Shown here piece after piece: positions 36,228 through 44,585 of a DNA stretch of 64,000 nt. This DNA comes from Mucilaginibacter oryzae (GTDB lineage: Bacteria; Bacteroidota; Bacteroidia; Sphingobacteriales; Sphingobacteriaceae): assembly GCF_003148845.1 (NCBI RefSeq), contig NZ_QGHA01000005.1:1-64000 (forward strand), read 5' to 3'. The position numbers and the translations under genes are program-made. The notes under the pieces are model-generated. The model had not been told where the DNA came from, searched no databases, and was given only the letters and a program-made list of their open reading frames with translations. How positions within the stretch are numbered: the first letter of the stretch is position 1; every line of letters starts with the position of its first letter.

Positions 36228-37202
36228 TTATTCATTGAGCAGCCACCTTTTCACGAACGCTATGGTCTCGGGTTCCTTTAGCGCTTTGTCGGGATTAAAG
36301 TTCGGCTTAATACCGTTTTGATAGATCTTCTTAGTCCTGTCCGCAGCATAATCGGTTGCCAAAAACAACTGGCTGCCATCGCTGAAGCTATAGGTTGTAT
36401 TTACGGTGGTATAACCCGCGGTCTGCTCGCCAAAGGAGGCGGTCCGTGGGAACCCTAAAAGCGCAATGGCCAGCATCTCACCGCTGCTCCCGGTTTGATG
36501 ACCGAGGAGCACCGCGATTTTTTTGTGAGGATTACGGACGATATATTTTTGAGTTTGTAAAGTAGAATAATTGATCTGGCCATTGGTAATATTCAAGGGT
36601 ATGAATTTTCCTTTTGCGGGGTTGTAATTATAGCCGACCAAACCTTCGCCAATAATTGGCGCCAGGCCAGCGAGCATTGGCCAGCGGTTACCGCCCCGGT
36701 TATCTCTGAGATCAATGATCCAGCTCTCTGTCCCGTTTTCGACCAGTGCGGTGATCTTTTCGATCAGCGTATTGGCGAATTGCAGGTCTTTTTGGCTATC
36801 GAAGGTCATACAGGAAGGAATTTTAAGATAGCCTACGTGATCACCCAAATACGCCCCCGAGGGTAATGCTGCCTGCTCATGCTCCTGGTCAATGGCCGAT
36901 AACACGCGGGCAGACAAGAACAAAGAATGCAGATCCCCGGCTTTTCTTAGCGCGCCGGTAAATACTTCAAACACCTTTTGCTTATCTTGCAAATGATCGC
37001 CGGTATAATTCAAGCCGGCAAGTTCCTGATCCAGCTCTTGCCGGCGGATAAGGTCTTTTACCAAGCTTTCTTTATAGATAACCTTTTTGATCTCCCTTAT
37101 CAATTTACGGGTCTCTTTGCCCGCGCGGCTTTCCTGCGCTTTAGCAATGCCACAAAAGATAATGGTAGCGATAAAAGCTAAAAGTAGTTTCTTGTATTTC
37201 AT
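36228..37202 (-). CDS. S41-family (C-terminal processing type) serine protease
   Basis: A 324-residue exported protein. A signal peptide ends GIAKAQ. A helical region (30-100) precedes the S41 core: HVGYLKIPSC, WIIDLRDNRGGNRWPM, and the catalytic TGSSGEMLAIALLGFP with the nucleophile Ser in GSSGE, then FGEQTAGYTTVN. No PDZ domain is evident, which is usual for the short S41 proteins of this phylum. Expected role: periplasmic or lipid-anchored peptide hydrolysis. It is divergent from the AraC regulator to its right, which may control it; the intergenic space is about 130 bp. Confidence 0.85.
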   Translation of the reverse strand: MKYKKLLLAFIATIIFCGIAKAQESRAGKETRKLIREIKKVIYKESLVKDLIRRQELDQELAGLNYTGDHLQDKQKVFEVFTGALRKAGDLHSLFLSARVLSAIDQEHEQAALPSGAYLGDHVGYLKIPSCMTFDSQKDLQFANTLIEKITALVENGTESWIIDLRDNRGGNRWPMLAGLAPIIGEGLVGYNYNPAKGKFIPLNITNGQINYSTLQTQKYIVRNPHKKIAVLLGHQTGSSGEMLAIALLGFPRTASFGEQTAGYTTVNTTYSFSDGSQLFLATDYAADRTKKIYQNGIKPNFNPDKALKEPETIAFVKRWLLNE

Positions 37203-37333
37203 CTGGTAGTCTTTTTTTCAGCAAGACCGAACAAAATGTATTTTGGTTGCACAAAAATACATTTTCAATATTCGACAAGCTGTAGCCGTCGCTTTGTTTA
37301 ATAATAACATCCTCAAATGATCGTTTCATAACC

Positions 37334-38119
37334 GTGACCGACAATACTATAGCTTTAACCGCAGGCCAATATTCAGGCCGGATAGATCAAACGACGGCCC
37401 TTGACGGCCTGATCACGACGATCACCAATTATTCCGCCGGCGATTGTTTTCAGGACTTTCATTATCATGAACATGCCGTGATCAGTTTTGTACTGGAGGG
37501 CGGAAACAGGGAAAGCAGGAAAAACGGTAGTTTTGAACGAAAACCCGGTGATATTGCTTTTTTCGCGCCCGGTGAATGGCACCGGACGATCCCGGGCGCA
37601 CCATCGTGCAGGAATATCAACCTCGAAATCCCGGAACATTTTTTAAAGTCCTATGACCTGAGCACCTTGCATATCGCGGATCACAGATCAACGATACTGC
37701 ATATCGTCAGCGACATGCGCAGCGGTGTTCCCTCAGCGGGAACCCCGATCATAATGTCGGTGCTTGACTTGCTTAGTGGCGCGGGAGATACCTATACCGG
37801 CAAAAAGCCATTATGGGCCAAAAGGCTGGAGGAGATCTTGCAGGACGAATGGAACAGGAATTTCACACTGCGTGAACTGTCAGCGGCGCTGCAGGTACAT
37901 CCCGTGACCATATCGAAGAACTTTGCGACTTATTTTGGGATGTCTTTCGGCGAATACCTGCGTAAGGTCCGGATCGAACGCAGCCTGGCTTTGCTGAAGG
38001 ACACGGATATGCCCTTAGTTGCCGTCGCTTTTCAATGCGGCTTCGCCGATCAGAGTCATTTTATCCGGAATTTTAAGCAGTTTACCGGCTTCCTGCCCAG
38101 TCATTTCCGCAAAATTTAG
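37334..38119 (+). CDS. AraC-family transcriptional regulator with cupin-like sensor
   Basis: A 261-residue regulator starting at GTG. The N-terminal half is a cupin-like ligand domain (DFHYHEHAVISFVLEGGNRE, KPGDIAFFAPGEWHRTIPG). The C-terminal 100 residues carry two helix-turn-helix units (LRELSAALQVHPVTISKNFA and VAVAFQCGFADQSHFIRNFK, then FTGFLPSHFR). It lies between a divergent S41 protease gene and a serine hydrolase gene that has its own -7 box, so these are its likeliest targets. The effector is unknown. Confidence 0.88.
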   Translation: MTDNTIALTAGQYSGRIDQTTALDGLITTITNYSAGDCFQDFHYHEHAVISFVLEGGNRESRKNGSFERKPGDIAFFAPGEWHRTIPGAPSCRNINLEIPEHFLKSYDLSTLHIADHRSTILHIVSDMRSGVPSAGTPIIMSVLDLLSGAGDTYTGKKPLWAKRLEEILQDEWNRNFTLRELSAALQVHPVTISKNFATYFGMSFGEYLRKVRIERSLALLKDTDMPLVAVAFQCGFADQSHFIRNFKQFTGFLPSHFRKI

Positions 38120-38155
38120 GCTAATATTGTTCTATTTTTTTAATCAACCCGTCTT

Positions 38156-38163
38156 TAGTTTTG
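38156..38163 (+). promoter_or_regulatory. Bacteroidota -7 box (TAGTTTTG) before the lipoprotein serine hydrolase
   Basis: TAGTTTTG matches TAnnTTTG exactly and sits 13 bp before the ATG of the hydrolase, implying a very short leader. No convincing -33 element is seen at the usual spacing. Confidence 0.5.
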
Positions 38164-38176
38164 CAAACAAAAAGAC

Positions 38177-39343
38177 ATGCGTTTTTCAAGAATAACGTCG
38201 CTTTGGCTCCTGGCTTTAGGCGGCATCATTTCCGGCTGTGGCAAAAATGAGCTGCAGGCCCAGGTCCTCAAAAAACACGCGCCCGTCACGGCTGAGGCGA
38301 TCTCATTTGTCGCAGCAGATTATCAGCATAACCGACCGCTAACCGGACCGCTAAAAGATTCCCTGGATGCCACCATCAGCCGTTTGTTCCCGGTTAACCG
38401 GATGCCGGGTATCACCGCAGCGATGCTGATGCCCGGTAAAGGCCTCTGGCAAACCACGACGGGTTTCCTATCTCAGCCGGACCGGCAAAAAGCAGACAGC
38501 TCCAGTGTGTTCTACTGGGCAAGCGTGACCAAGCTGATCACAGCCACGATAATCGACCAGTTAGTGCTGGAAGGGAAATTAAGCTACGATGATAAGCTGG
38601 CAAAATGGTTCCCGCAGTTTGAACAGGCAAAGGCGATCAGTATTGGCCAATTGCTGGATCATACCAGCGGACTGGCTAGTTTTAATACGGAACCCGCCAT
38701 CTTCAAAAAAGAAAAGCATTATACGCCCGAGGACCTGATCCATATTGCCTTGCAGCAAAAGAATCTGTTCCCACCCGGGAAATACTGGTCCTATAGCAAT
38801 ACAGGCTACCTGTTATTGGCCATGATCATCCGGCAGGTGGACAACCGCAGTTATGCGGAAGCGGTACGGCAGCGCATTGCCGTTCCCCTGCATTTATCCT
38901 CGTTAAGAGTATTAACAGACGCAAACATGCCGGCTGGTCTTGCAAAAGGTCATAACGCCGACGGATCGGCGGTTAATGAGGATTATTCCGTACCGCTGGG
39001 CGCGGGCGATATCGTATCCAATGCCCAAGACATGGCCACATTTTTACTGGCACTGCTGAATGGCGCGGTCATTCCCAAAGCGACCGTTACCTCCCGATTG
39101 CAAGACCTGTACCCCATGCCCGATAAAGGCATGTTTTACGGAAAGGGCATCATGTTGACCGACTTTGCGGAGATCACCGGGCAGCCGGACCAGTGGGTCG
39201 GCCATACGGGCGGCACCGAAACCTACCGCGCTTTGCTGATCTATGATGTGAAGACCAAAATCTTTCTGGCAGTCTCTGTGAATGCCCATGTATCGGTCGA
39301 GGCGATCAGCCGTAAATTATTAAGTGTAGCTGCCCAACAGTAA
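38177..39343 (+). CDS. serine hydrolase lipoprotein, class C beta-lactamase fold
   Basis: A 388-residue protein with a lipoprotein signal ending GGIISGC (Cys21). The catalytic set is complete: SVTK (Ser116-Lys119) after SSVFYWA, YSN in YWSYSNTGYLLLA, and HTGG in WVGHTGGTETYRA. The fold is shared by class C beta-lactamases, D-aminopeptidases and esterases; the long N-terminal segment before the domain and lipid anchoring do not distinguish these. It lacks the C-terminal TPR tail of its neighbours. It lies 57 bp after the AraC regulator gene. Confidence 0.88.
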   Translation: MRFSRITSLWLLALGGIISGCGKNELQAQVLKKHAPVTAEAISFVAADYQHNRPLTGPLKDSLDATISRLFPVNRMPGITAAMLMPGKGLWQTTTGFLSQPDRQKADSSSVFYWASVTKLITATIIDQLVLEGKLSYDDKLAKWFPQFEQAKAISIGQLLDHTSGLASFNTEPAIFKKEKHYTPEDLIHIALQQKNLFPPGKYWSYSNTGYLLLAMIIRQVDNRSYAEAVRQRIAVPLHLSSLRVLTDANMPAGLAKGHNADGSAVNEDYSVPLGAGDIVSNAQDMATFLLALLNGAVIPKATVTSRLQDLYPMPDKGMFYGKGIMLTDFAEITGQPDQWVGHTGGTETYRALLIYDVKTKIFLAVSVNAHVSVEAISRKLLSVAAQQ

Positions 39344-39373
39344 GGAAATCGTGCTATTCGTTTTGCGCATAAC

Positions 39374-39433
39374 CGAACGTAGCGTTCGATAACGCACGTT
39401 TTTGTTTTCAGGAAAATGCCGAAAATGTGCGTT
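39374..39433. repeat. two inverted repeats between hydrolase genes
   Basis: CGAACG-tag-CGTTCG (39374-39388) is immediately followed by a larger hairpin with arms AACGCAC (39391-39397) and GTGCGTT (39427-39433) extended by TTTT/AAAA pairing. They lie between two same-strand hydrolase genes. The second could terminate the first gene, though its right arm has no T-run; the first looks like a regulator site. Confidence 0.45.
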
Positions 39434-39503
39434 TAGGCGTCGTAGGGGCAATTTTTAGCTATGGCACGGCGCTTGTTTGCGCTTTGCTTTATTTCTAGAG
39501 TTT

Positions 39504-41015
39504 ATGAGATCATTAAAGTTCGCGCTGGTCGCCTGTTTTCTACTGAGTAATGTTTCCCTGTTCGCGCAAAAGGCGCAGCAACTGGATAGCCTGTTCAACG
39601 TATTGGATACGGCACGGCGATTCAACGGCAATGTGCTGGTGGCGCAGGGCGACCGGGTGGTGTACGCGCGCCCGGTGGGCTATGCGCAAATGGATACCCA
39701 TAAGAAGCATACGCTCCGGTCCGCCTTCCAGATCGGCTCGGTATCCAAAACGTTTACCGCTTTAGCGATCCTCCAGCTCGCCGAAAAAGACAGGTTGCGG
39801 CTGGATGACCCGGTAACGCGTTTCCTCCCGGACCTTCCTTACCATACCCTGACCATCAGGCACCTGCTGAGCCATACTTCGGGCTTGCCGGATAAGGAGG
39901 AATTGTTCTTCCCGTTGATCGAGGCGGACACCGGTTTGCGGGTCAGCAACCGGATGATCGTTCCGGCTCTGGTCAGCTCGAACAAGCCCCTGGCCTTTGC
40001 CCCGGGAAGCCAGTGGCGGTACAACAATATCGGCTTTGCCTTACTGGCGCTGGTGGTGGAAAAGGTAAGCGGCGAATCGTTCGCGGTTTATCTGCAAAAG
40101 CACGTCTTTGTTCCGGCGGGCATGAAGGATAGTTATCTATTGGGAAGCCGGATAAATGATACCAACCGGGTGACCGGGTACCTGGTCCGTCATCATTATC
40201 TGAGTGATCTGGAAAGCATTGAAAAGAGTAAGAAAGTGAGGCGCTGGAGTTACAATATGCGCGACCTTTATGGCCCGACGAATGTGGTGAGTACGGCAGC
40301 TGACCTGCTGAAGTTCGCGCTGGCACTGGATAACTACAAGTTATTGGACAGCACATTAACCGAAGCGGCTTTCACGCCTTACCGCTTAAGCGATGGGAAA
40401 GCGGCGATGCCGGATGGGGAGTTCGGGCGCGCGGCCTATGGCCTGGGCTGGTTCCTGCCGGTCAGCGATCTCGGTAAAATGGTGATGCATACGGGACGTG
40501 AACCAGGCTTTTTTACATTCTTCTGGCATGACCGGAAAAGCCATAAGACGCTGATCCTGCTGGACAATGCGGAAAGCCCGGGGTTCGGGGAGGCGTGTAA
40601 GGAGACCTTCAATATCGTTTACCGGACCATGTTTTTTGCACCCGAACCGCCGCGCCCGCGATCGCTATTCCTCCCGTATGTGCGGATATTGTTAAAAGAA
40701 GGCGCAGATGCGGCGGCAACGTTTTTTGATCTGCACAAGGGGGATACCACGCATTATTTCACGGATGAGCGGGAGTTGAACGAGCTGGGTCTGGAACTGT
40801 TGGCTGACCGGCACAAGGAGGCCGCCCTGGAAGCGCTGAAGTTAGGTACTTTGCTCTACCCGCAAAGCTGGAATACGTATGATAGCTACGGTAAAGCCTT
40901 GCTGCAAAGCGGGAGGCGAAAAGATGCCATTGCTATGTACCGGAAGTCGGTCGAGATGTTCCCGGGAAACCTGCCGGGGAAGAAGATCCTGGAGGACCTG
41001 ACGGCGGGTAAGTAG
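39504..41015 (+). CDS. serine hydrolase with C-terminal TPR-like tail
   Basis: A 503-residue exported enzyme. ATG at 39504 opens a clean signal peptide (MRSLKFALVACFLLSNVSLFAQ); an in-frame TTG nine codons upstream is unlikely. Catalytic elements: SVSK (Ser79-Lys82) in FQIGSVSKTFTA, YNN in WRYNNIGFALLAL, and HTG in VMHTGREPGFF. The C-terminal 120 residues are TPR-like (DRHKEAALEALKLGTLLYPQ and AIAMYRKSVEMFPGNLPGKK), the same layout as the hydrolase at 28.7 kb. Those two are clear paralogues. Substrates of this subgroup are mostly undefined. Confidence 0.88.
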   Translation: MRSLKFALVACFLLSNVSLFAQKAQQLDSLFNVLDTARRFNGNVLVAQGDRVVYARPVGYAQMDTHKKHTLRSAFQIGSVSKTFTALAILQLAEKDRLRLDDPVTRFLPDLPYHTLTIRHLLSHTSGLPDKEELFFPLIEADTGLRVSNRMIVPALVSSNKPLAFAPGSQWRYNNIGFALLALVVEKVSGESFAVYLQKHVFVPAGMKDSYLLGSRINDTNRVTGYLVRHHYLSDLESIEKSKKVRRWSYNMRDLYGPTNVVSTAADLLKFALALDNYKLLDSTLTEAAFTPYRLSDGKAAMPDGEFGRAAYGLGWFLPVSDLGKMVMHTGREPGFFTFFWHDRKSHKTLILLDNAESPGFGEACKETFNIVYRTMFFAPEPPRPRSLFLPYVRILLKEGADAAATFFDLHKGDTTHYFTDERELNELGLELLADRHKEAALEALKLGTLLYPQSWNTYDSYGKALLQSGRRKDAIAMYRKSVEMFPGNLPGKKILEDLTAGK

Positions 41016-41182
41016 TGTCTATCACCGGCCTCACCAGTATGCTGGCCCATAACTTGTCCACGGGGCAGGCGTTGCTCATGATCGATAATACCGGCAGCAC
41101 CGCTATTTTTGACTGTAAATTGCGGTTGTTCCTGCTTGTTGCTACCGGAAATATCCAACAGGCGAATCAAACTAATATTTAA
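41015..41182 (+). pseudogene. C-terminal scrap of another serine hydrolase
   Basis: A 55-codon frame reads SMLAHNLSTGQALLMIDNTG, then FDCKLRLFLLVATGNI. It lines up with the post-HxG segment of the neighbouring hydrolases (SHKTLILLDNAESPGF; NDRTIILFDNTEGPSF). No catalytic motif remains. It indicates a further tandem copy that has been deleted. Confidence 0.5.
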
Positions 41183-41220
41183 CTCTTGTAACTGTTATGA
41201 ACTGACGGTGTCTTTAGCTT

Positions 41221-42258
41221 ATGAAACGATCAATTTGCTTTATTGTATTTGTGTGACGATCACCACCACCTTTGCACAGCAAGCAGAAGTGCGCCGGATC
41301 GATTCGGTTATGCAATTAGCGCACTAGCGAGGCGTCTTTAACGGGAATATCCTTGTGGCCTGGAAAGGCAAAATTATTTATGAAAAGGGCTTAGGCTACG
41401 CGGATGGCACGAAAACCACACCGCTGAGCCTTTCGATGAAGTTCGATGTCGGCTCGATCAGTAAAGAATTCAATGGTGCGGGCATTTTATGGCTTCAGGA
41501 ACGCGGTAAATTGTCGCTGGAGGACAGCCTCGCCAAATTCTTTCCGCAGTTCCCGGCCTGGGCCAAAACGGTCAAGGTCAGGCACCTGATCAATTATACC
41601 AGCGGTATCCCGGTATTGGGCCCAGCGGCCGACAGCACGGACGCGCTGGTCTACCAAAGTTTACGCAAATTACCGGCCTTAGCCGCGCAGCCAGGCGCGG
41701 TATATATTTACAATCATGCTAACGTTGTGCTGCAGCGGCTGATCATCGAAAAAGTGAGCGGGTTAAGCTATGCGGCATTCATCACGAAGAACCTGTTGCA
41801 GCCGGCGGGGATGAAAGCGACTTTAGTGGACTACCCGGTCAATGCAGCGGGAATGGCGAAGGCCTTTGACGAAGCAGGTGATCCTACCTACCATCCGCAA
41901 GGGGGCAAAGGCTGGGTAAGGCTGCCGGTACATGACCTCCATAATTGGACCAGGGCCTTGCACAGTGGTAAGATCCTCAGCGAAAGCTCACTTAAACTTT
42001 TAGCGGCAAGTTTTCCGGGTGGCGAAAGCAGCCTGGGTACAACGGGTTACGAAGGCGACCGGTTGATCTGGCACCAGCACCAGGGTTCTAACTTTAATTA
42101 TGAAGCCGCCTTTTATACCAATATGCCGGAAGAGATTACGATCGTGATGATGACCAATAACCAGCAAATGAAAGTCTGGCCGATCAAAACCACCATCCTG
42201 AACATCCTGCACCAACAGCTTTTTGCGGTGCCCAAAAAGTCGTTTTACTGGAGAATTC
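41221..42258 (+). pseudogene. serine hydrolase, class C beta-lactamase fold, broken at both ends
   Basis: The signal peptide starts at 41221 (MKRSICFIVFV) but ends at TGA; a shift of frame then gives TTTFAQQAEVRRIDSVMQLAH, a TAG at 41326, and from there an open frame: GVFNGNILVAWKGKIIYEKG, SISKEF (SxxK), IYNHANV (YxN) and the C-terminal PEEITIVMMTNNQQMKVWP. The last residues run straight into the left end of an IS21 element, so the 3' end is missing. The domain is otherwise intact from 41355 on. It is a recently disabled third full-size member of the hydrolase series. Confidence 0.75.
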
Positions 42259-42264
42259 GCTGAT

Positions 42265-42345
42265 ATTGACCACCAGATTCCGGCGTAAACTGACCACCGA
42301 TTCCGCGGTAAATTGACCACCAGATTCCGGCGTAAACTGACCACC
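42265..42345. repeat. 34-bp direct repeat in the left end of the IS21 element
   Basis: The unit beginning ATTGACCACCAGATTCCGG and ending CTGACCACC occurs at 42265-42298 and again, identically, at 42312-42345, separated by 13 bp that are themselves related (GATTCCGCGGTAA). Multiple terminal repeats are typical of IS21 elements and serve as IstA binding sites; that function is from family knowledge. Confidence 0.8.
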
Positions 42346-42408
42346 CCGAACGAGCCGCTAATGCTGTAGAAGCAGCCATATTTTTGGAGGTTTTAACACC
42401 TGCCAATT

Positions 42409-43963
42409 ATGGCCAATACTACGATAAGCATGAGTAAGATAAGACAGATCCTAAGGATGTACAGCCAGGGCCGCAGCAAGCTATCGATATCGGCCCAGAC
42501 CGGCGTATCACGCAATACCGCAAAGAAGTACCTTGTTGCCTACGATGCCAGCGGCTTTACATTCGAAGAGATCAATACCCTTAATGACAAGGAACTGGAG
42601 GACTTCTTTGGCAAGAGCAATGAACGTGCTCCGGATAAACGCATGCCTGCCTTGCAGCGCTGTTTTCCTCAGATAGATAAAGAGCTAAAGCGGGTCGGTA
42701 TGAACCGCCGCATCCTGTGAGAAGCCTATATTAAAGAGTTCCCTGACGGGTTCAAGTATACCCAGTTCTGCTTTCTTTATAACCAGTGGAACGCCCGTGT
42801 GAACCCTACGATGCACCTGGATCATAAAGCCGGGGATAAGCTGTATGTGGACTTTGCCGGTGAAAAGCTAAGCATAACGGACAAGGATACCGGTGAGGTC
42901 CTCGAGGCCGAGGTGTTCGTTGCTACCCTTGGTGCCAGCCAGCTAACTTACGTAGAAGCTGTGCTGAGCCAGCAGAAAGAGGACTTTATCGCAGCCTGTG
43001 AGAATGCCCTGCACTTTTATGGCGGCGTACCTGCTGCCATCGTTCCCGACAACCTGAAGGCCGCTGTTACCAAAAGCAACCGCTATGAACCAACGCTGAA
43101 CGAGACCTTTGCTGACTTTGCCGACCATTACGGAACGACCAGTGCCTTACCAGCGAGGGCGTACCGCCCTCGCTGGTAAGGCACTGGTAGAAGGTGCTGT
43201 TAAGATCGTTTACAGCCGTATCTACGCGCCTTTGCGTAAAGAGGTCTATCACACCCTTGCCGAGCTGAACATAGCGATCAAAGTCGCTTTAGAGGCGCAT
43301 AATAGCCAGCCGCTCAGAGGCCGTAATTACAGCCGGCGACTACAGTTCGAGGAGGTGGAACGCCAAGCGCTTGCACCCTTACCGGCATTACGTTATGAGT
43401 TCAAACGGCAGCACCAGGCTACTGTAATGAAGAATGGTCACGTATGCCTGGGCATCGACAAGCACTATTACAGCGTACCGTACCGCTTTATCGGCAGGAA
43501 GGTCAAACTGCTGTATTCCCGCACCAACGTCGAGGTCTATTACCACTATGAGCGCATTGCCATGCACAGGCGTATAAAAAGTCCTTACAGCTATACTACG
43601 GAAAAAGATCACCTGGCTTCGACCCACCGCTTTATGACCGAATGGACACCCGATAAGTTCCTGGAATGGGCGGCATCCATTCATGAGGATGTGAGGCTTT
43701 ACATCCTGAAGATACTGGACCGGAAGCAACACCCGGAACAAGCTTACCGCTCCTGTATCGGTATTCTCAGCCTGGCGCGCAAGGCAGGTAACGAAAGGCT
43801 GGCCAGCGCCTGCAGGCGTGCACTCGGTTACGGCGTATACAACTACAAGACCATACAGCAGATACTGGAGAACAAGATGGACAGCTACGAGGATAGCTTA
43901 TTTGCTGACGAACTGCCTATGCCCAGCCATGATAATATACGGGGAGAGAACTACTATAAATAA
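42409..43963 (+). pseudogene. istA: IS21 transposase IstA, two lesions
   Basis: The N-terminal helix-turn-helix (RQILRMYSQGRSKLSISAQTG) and the DDE core are present (DKLYVDFAGEKL with the first Asp; AIVPDNLKAAV with the second), followed by a C-terminal beta domain (HYYSVPYRFIGRKVKLLY). TGA at 42718-42720 replaces what should be Trp in RRILWEAY. At about 43,165 the frame shifts by one exactly inside a perfect palindrome. Total span matches a normal IstA of about 515 residues. The protein cannot be made intact, so the element cannot move on its own. Confidence 0.85.
43138..43188. repeat. perfect 24-bp palindrome at the istA frameshift
   Basis: Two 24-bp arms (43138-43161 and 43165-43188) are exact inverted copies with a 3-bp centre (TAC). 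The left arm starts ACCAGTGCC and the right arm ends GGCACTGGT. The palindrome coincides with the point where the istA frame breaks, and both arms seem to depart from the expected coding sequence (HYGTTxLPARAYRPRDKALVEG). Confidence 0.85.
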
Positions 43964-43983
43964 CCATTAATGAACAAGTCGAT

Positions 43984-44484
43984 ATGAACACGAACACCTT
44001 AGACAAACTTCGCAAGCTGAAGTTCTTTGGCATGTACCATGCAGGTATCGGCAAAAGCTATATTGCTTCTGCTATCGGACACCAGGCCTGCATATTAGGT
44101 TACAGGGTGTTCTATGCCAGTACGCCCAAACTCTTTGCCAAACTGAAGATGGCCAAGGCGGATGGTTCCTACATGAAGGAAGTTGCCCGACTGGAACGTC
44201 AGCAACTGCTGATCCTGGATGACTTCGGTATACAGCCTTTTGATGCGCAAAGCAGAGCTGCATTAATGGAGATCATTGAGGATAGGCACGGTAAAACCTC
44301 CCTGATCATTACCTCGCAACTGCCGGTCAGTAAATGGCATGAGGTTATTGGTGAAAAGACGATCGCTGATGCTATCCTCGACCGTATCGTGCATGATGCG
44401 CACCGCATGGAACTAAAGGGTGAGTCCATGAGAAAACGACGACCCGCCGAACCTGAAAAAAGCTATCTGGAAAATTATCTTTAA
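43984..44484 (+). pseudogene. istB: IS21 ATPase helper IstB, internally deleted
   Basis: The product starts MNTNTLDKLRKLKFFGMYHA and then jumps to GIGKSYIASAIGHQ, so about 80 residues that normally lie between are missing. This removes the N-terminal helical domain and the first glycine of the Walker A (GxTGIGKS). The rest is intact: Walker B LLILDDFG, sensor IITSQL, and C-terminal DAILDRIVHDAHRMEL. The frame is kept open, so a shortened protein could be made, but ATP binding is doubtful. Confidence 0.8.
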
Positions 44485-44585
44485 ATAATTACTTTTGACA
44501 ACGCTTCTACAGCGTTCGCTGCGCTCGTTCGCCAGCACTTTAGGTGGTCAATTTGCCACGGAATCACCTGGTCAACTTCTCCGTA

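Larger units (their letters stand above)
42262..44584 (+). mobile_element. IS21-family insertion sequence, defective
   Basis: The element carries an istA and an istB gene, both broken. Related sequences at the two ends contain TTGACCA and GATTCCG motifs in opposite orientation (left from about 42265, right about 44535-44575). The left flank is a serine hydrolase pseudogene on the plus strand and the right flank a SusC pseudogene on the minus strand; both are cut at the element, so this is a rearrangement point and not a simple insertion. Exact ends are uncertain by about 10 bp. Confidence 0.85.

Noticed and set aside
42265..42345. CRISPR-like direct repeats
   Set aside because: Only two copies, a related 13-bp spacer, no cas genes, and the position inside an IS21 end explains them.
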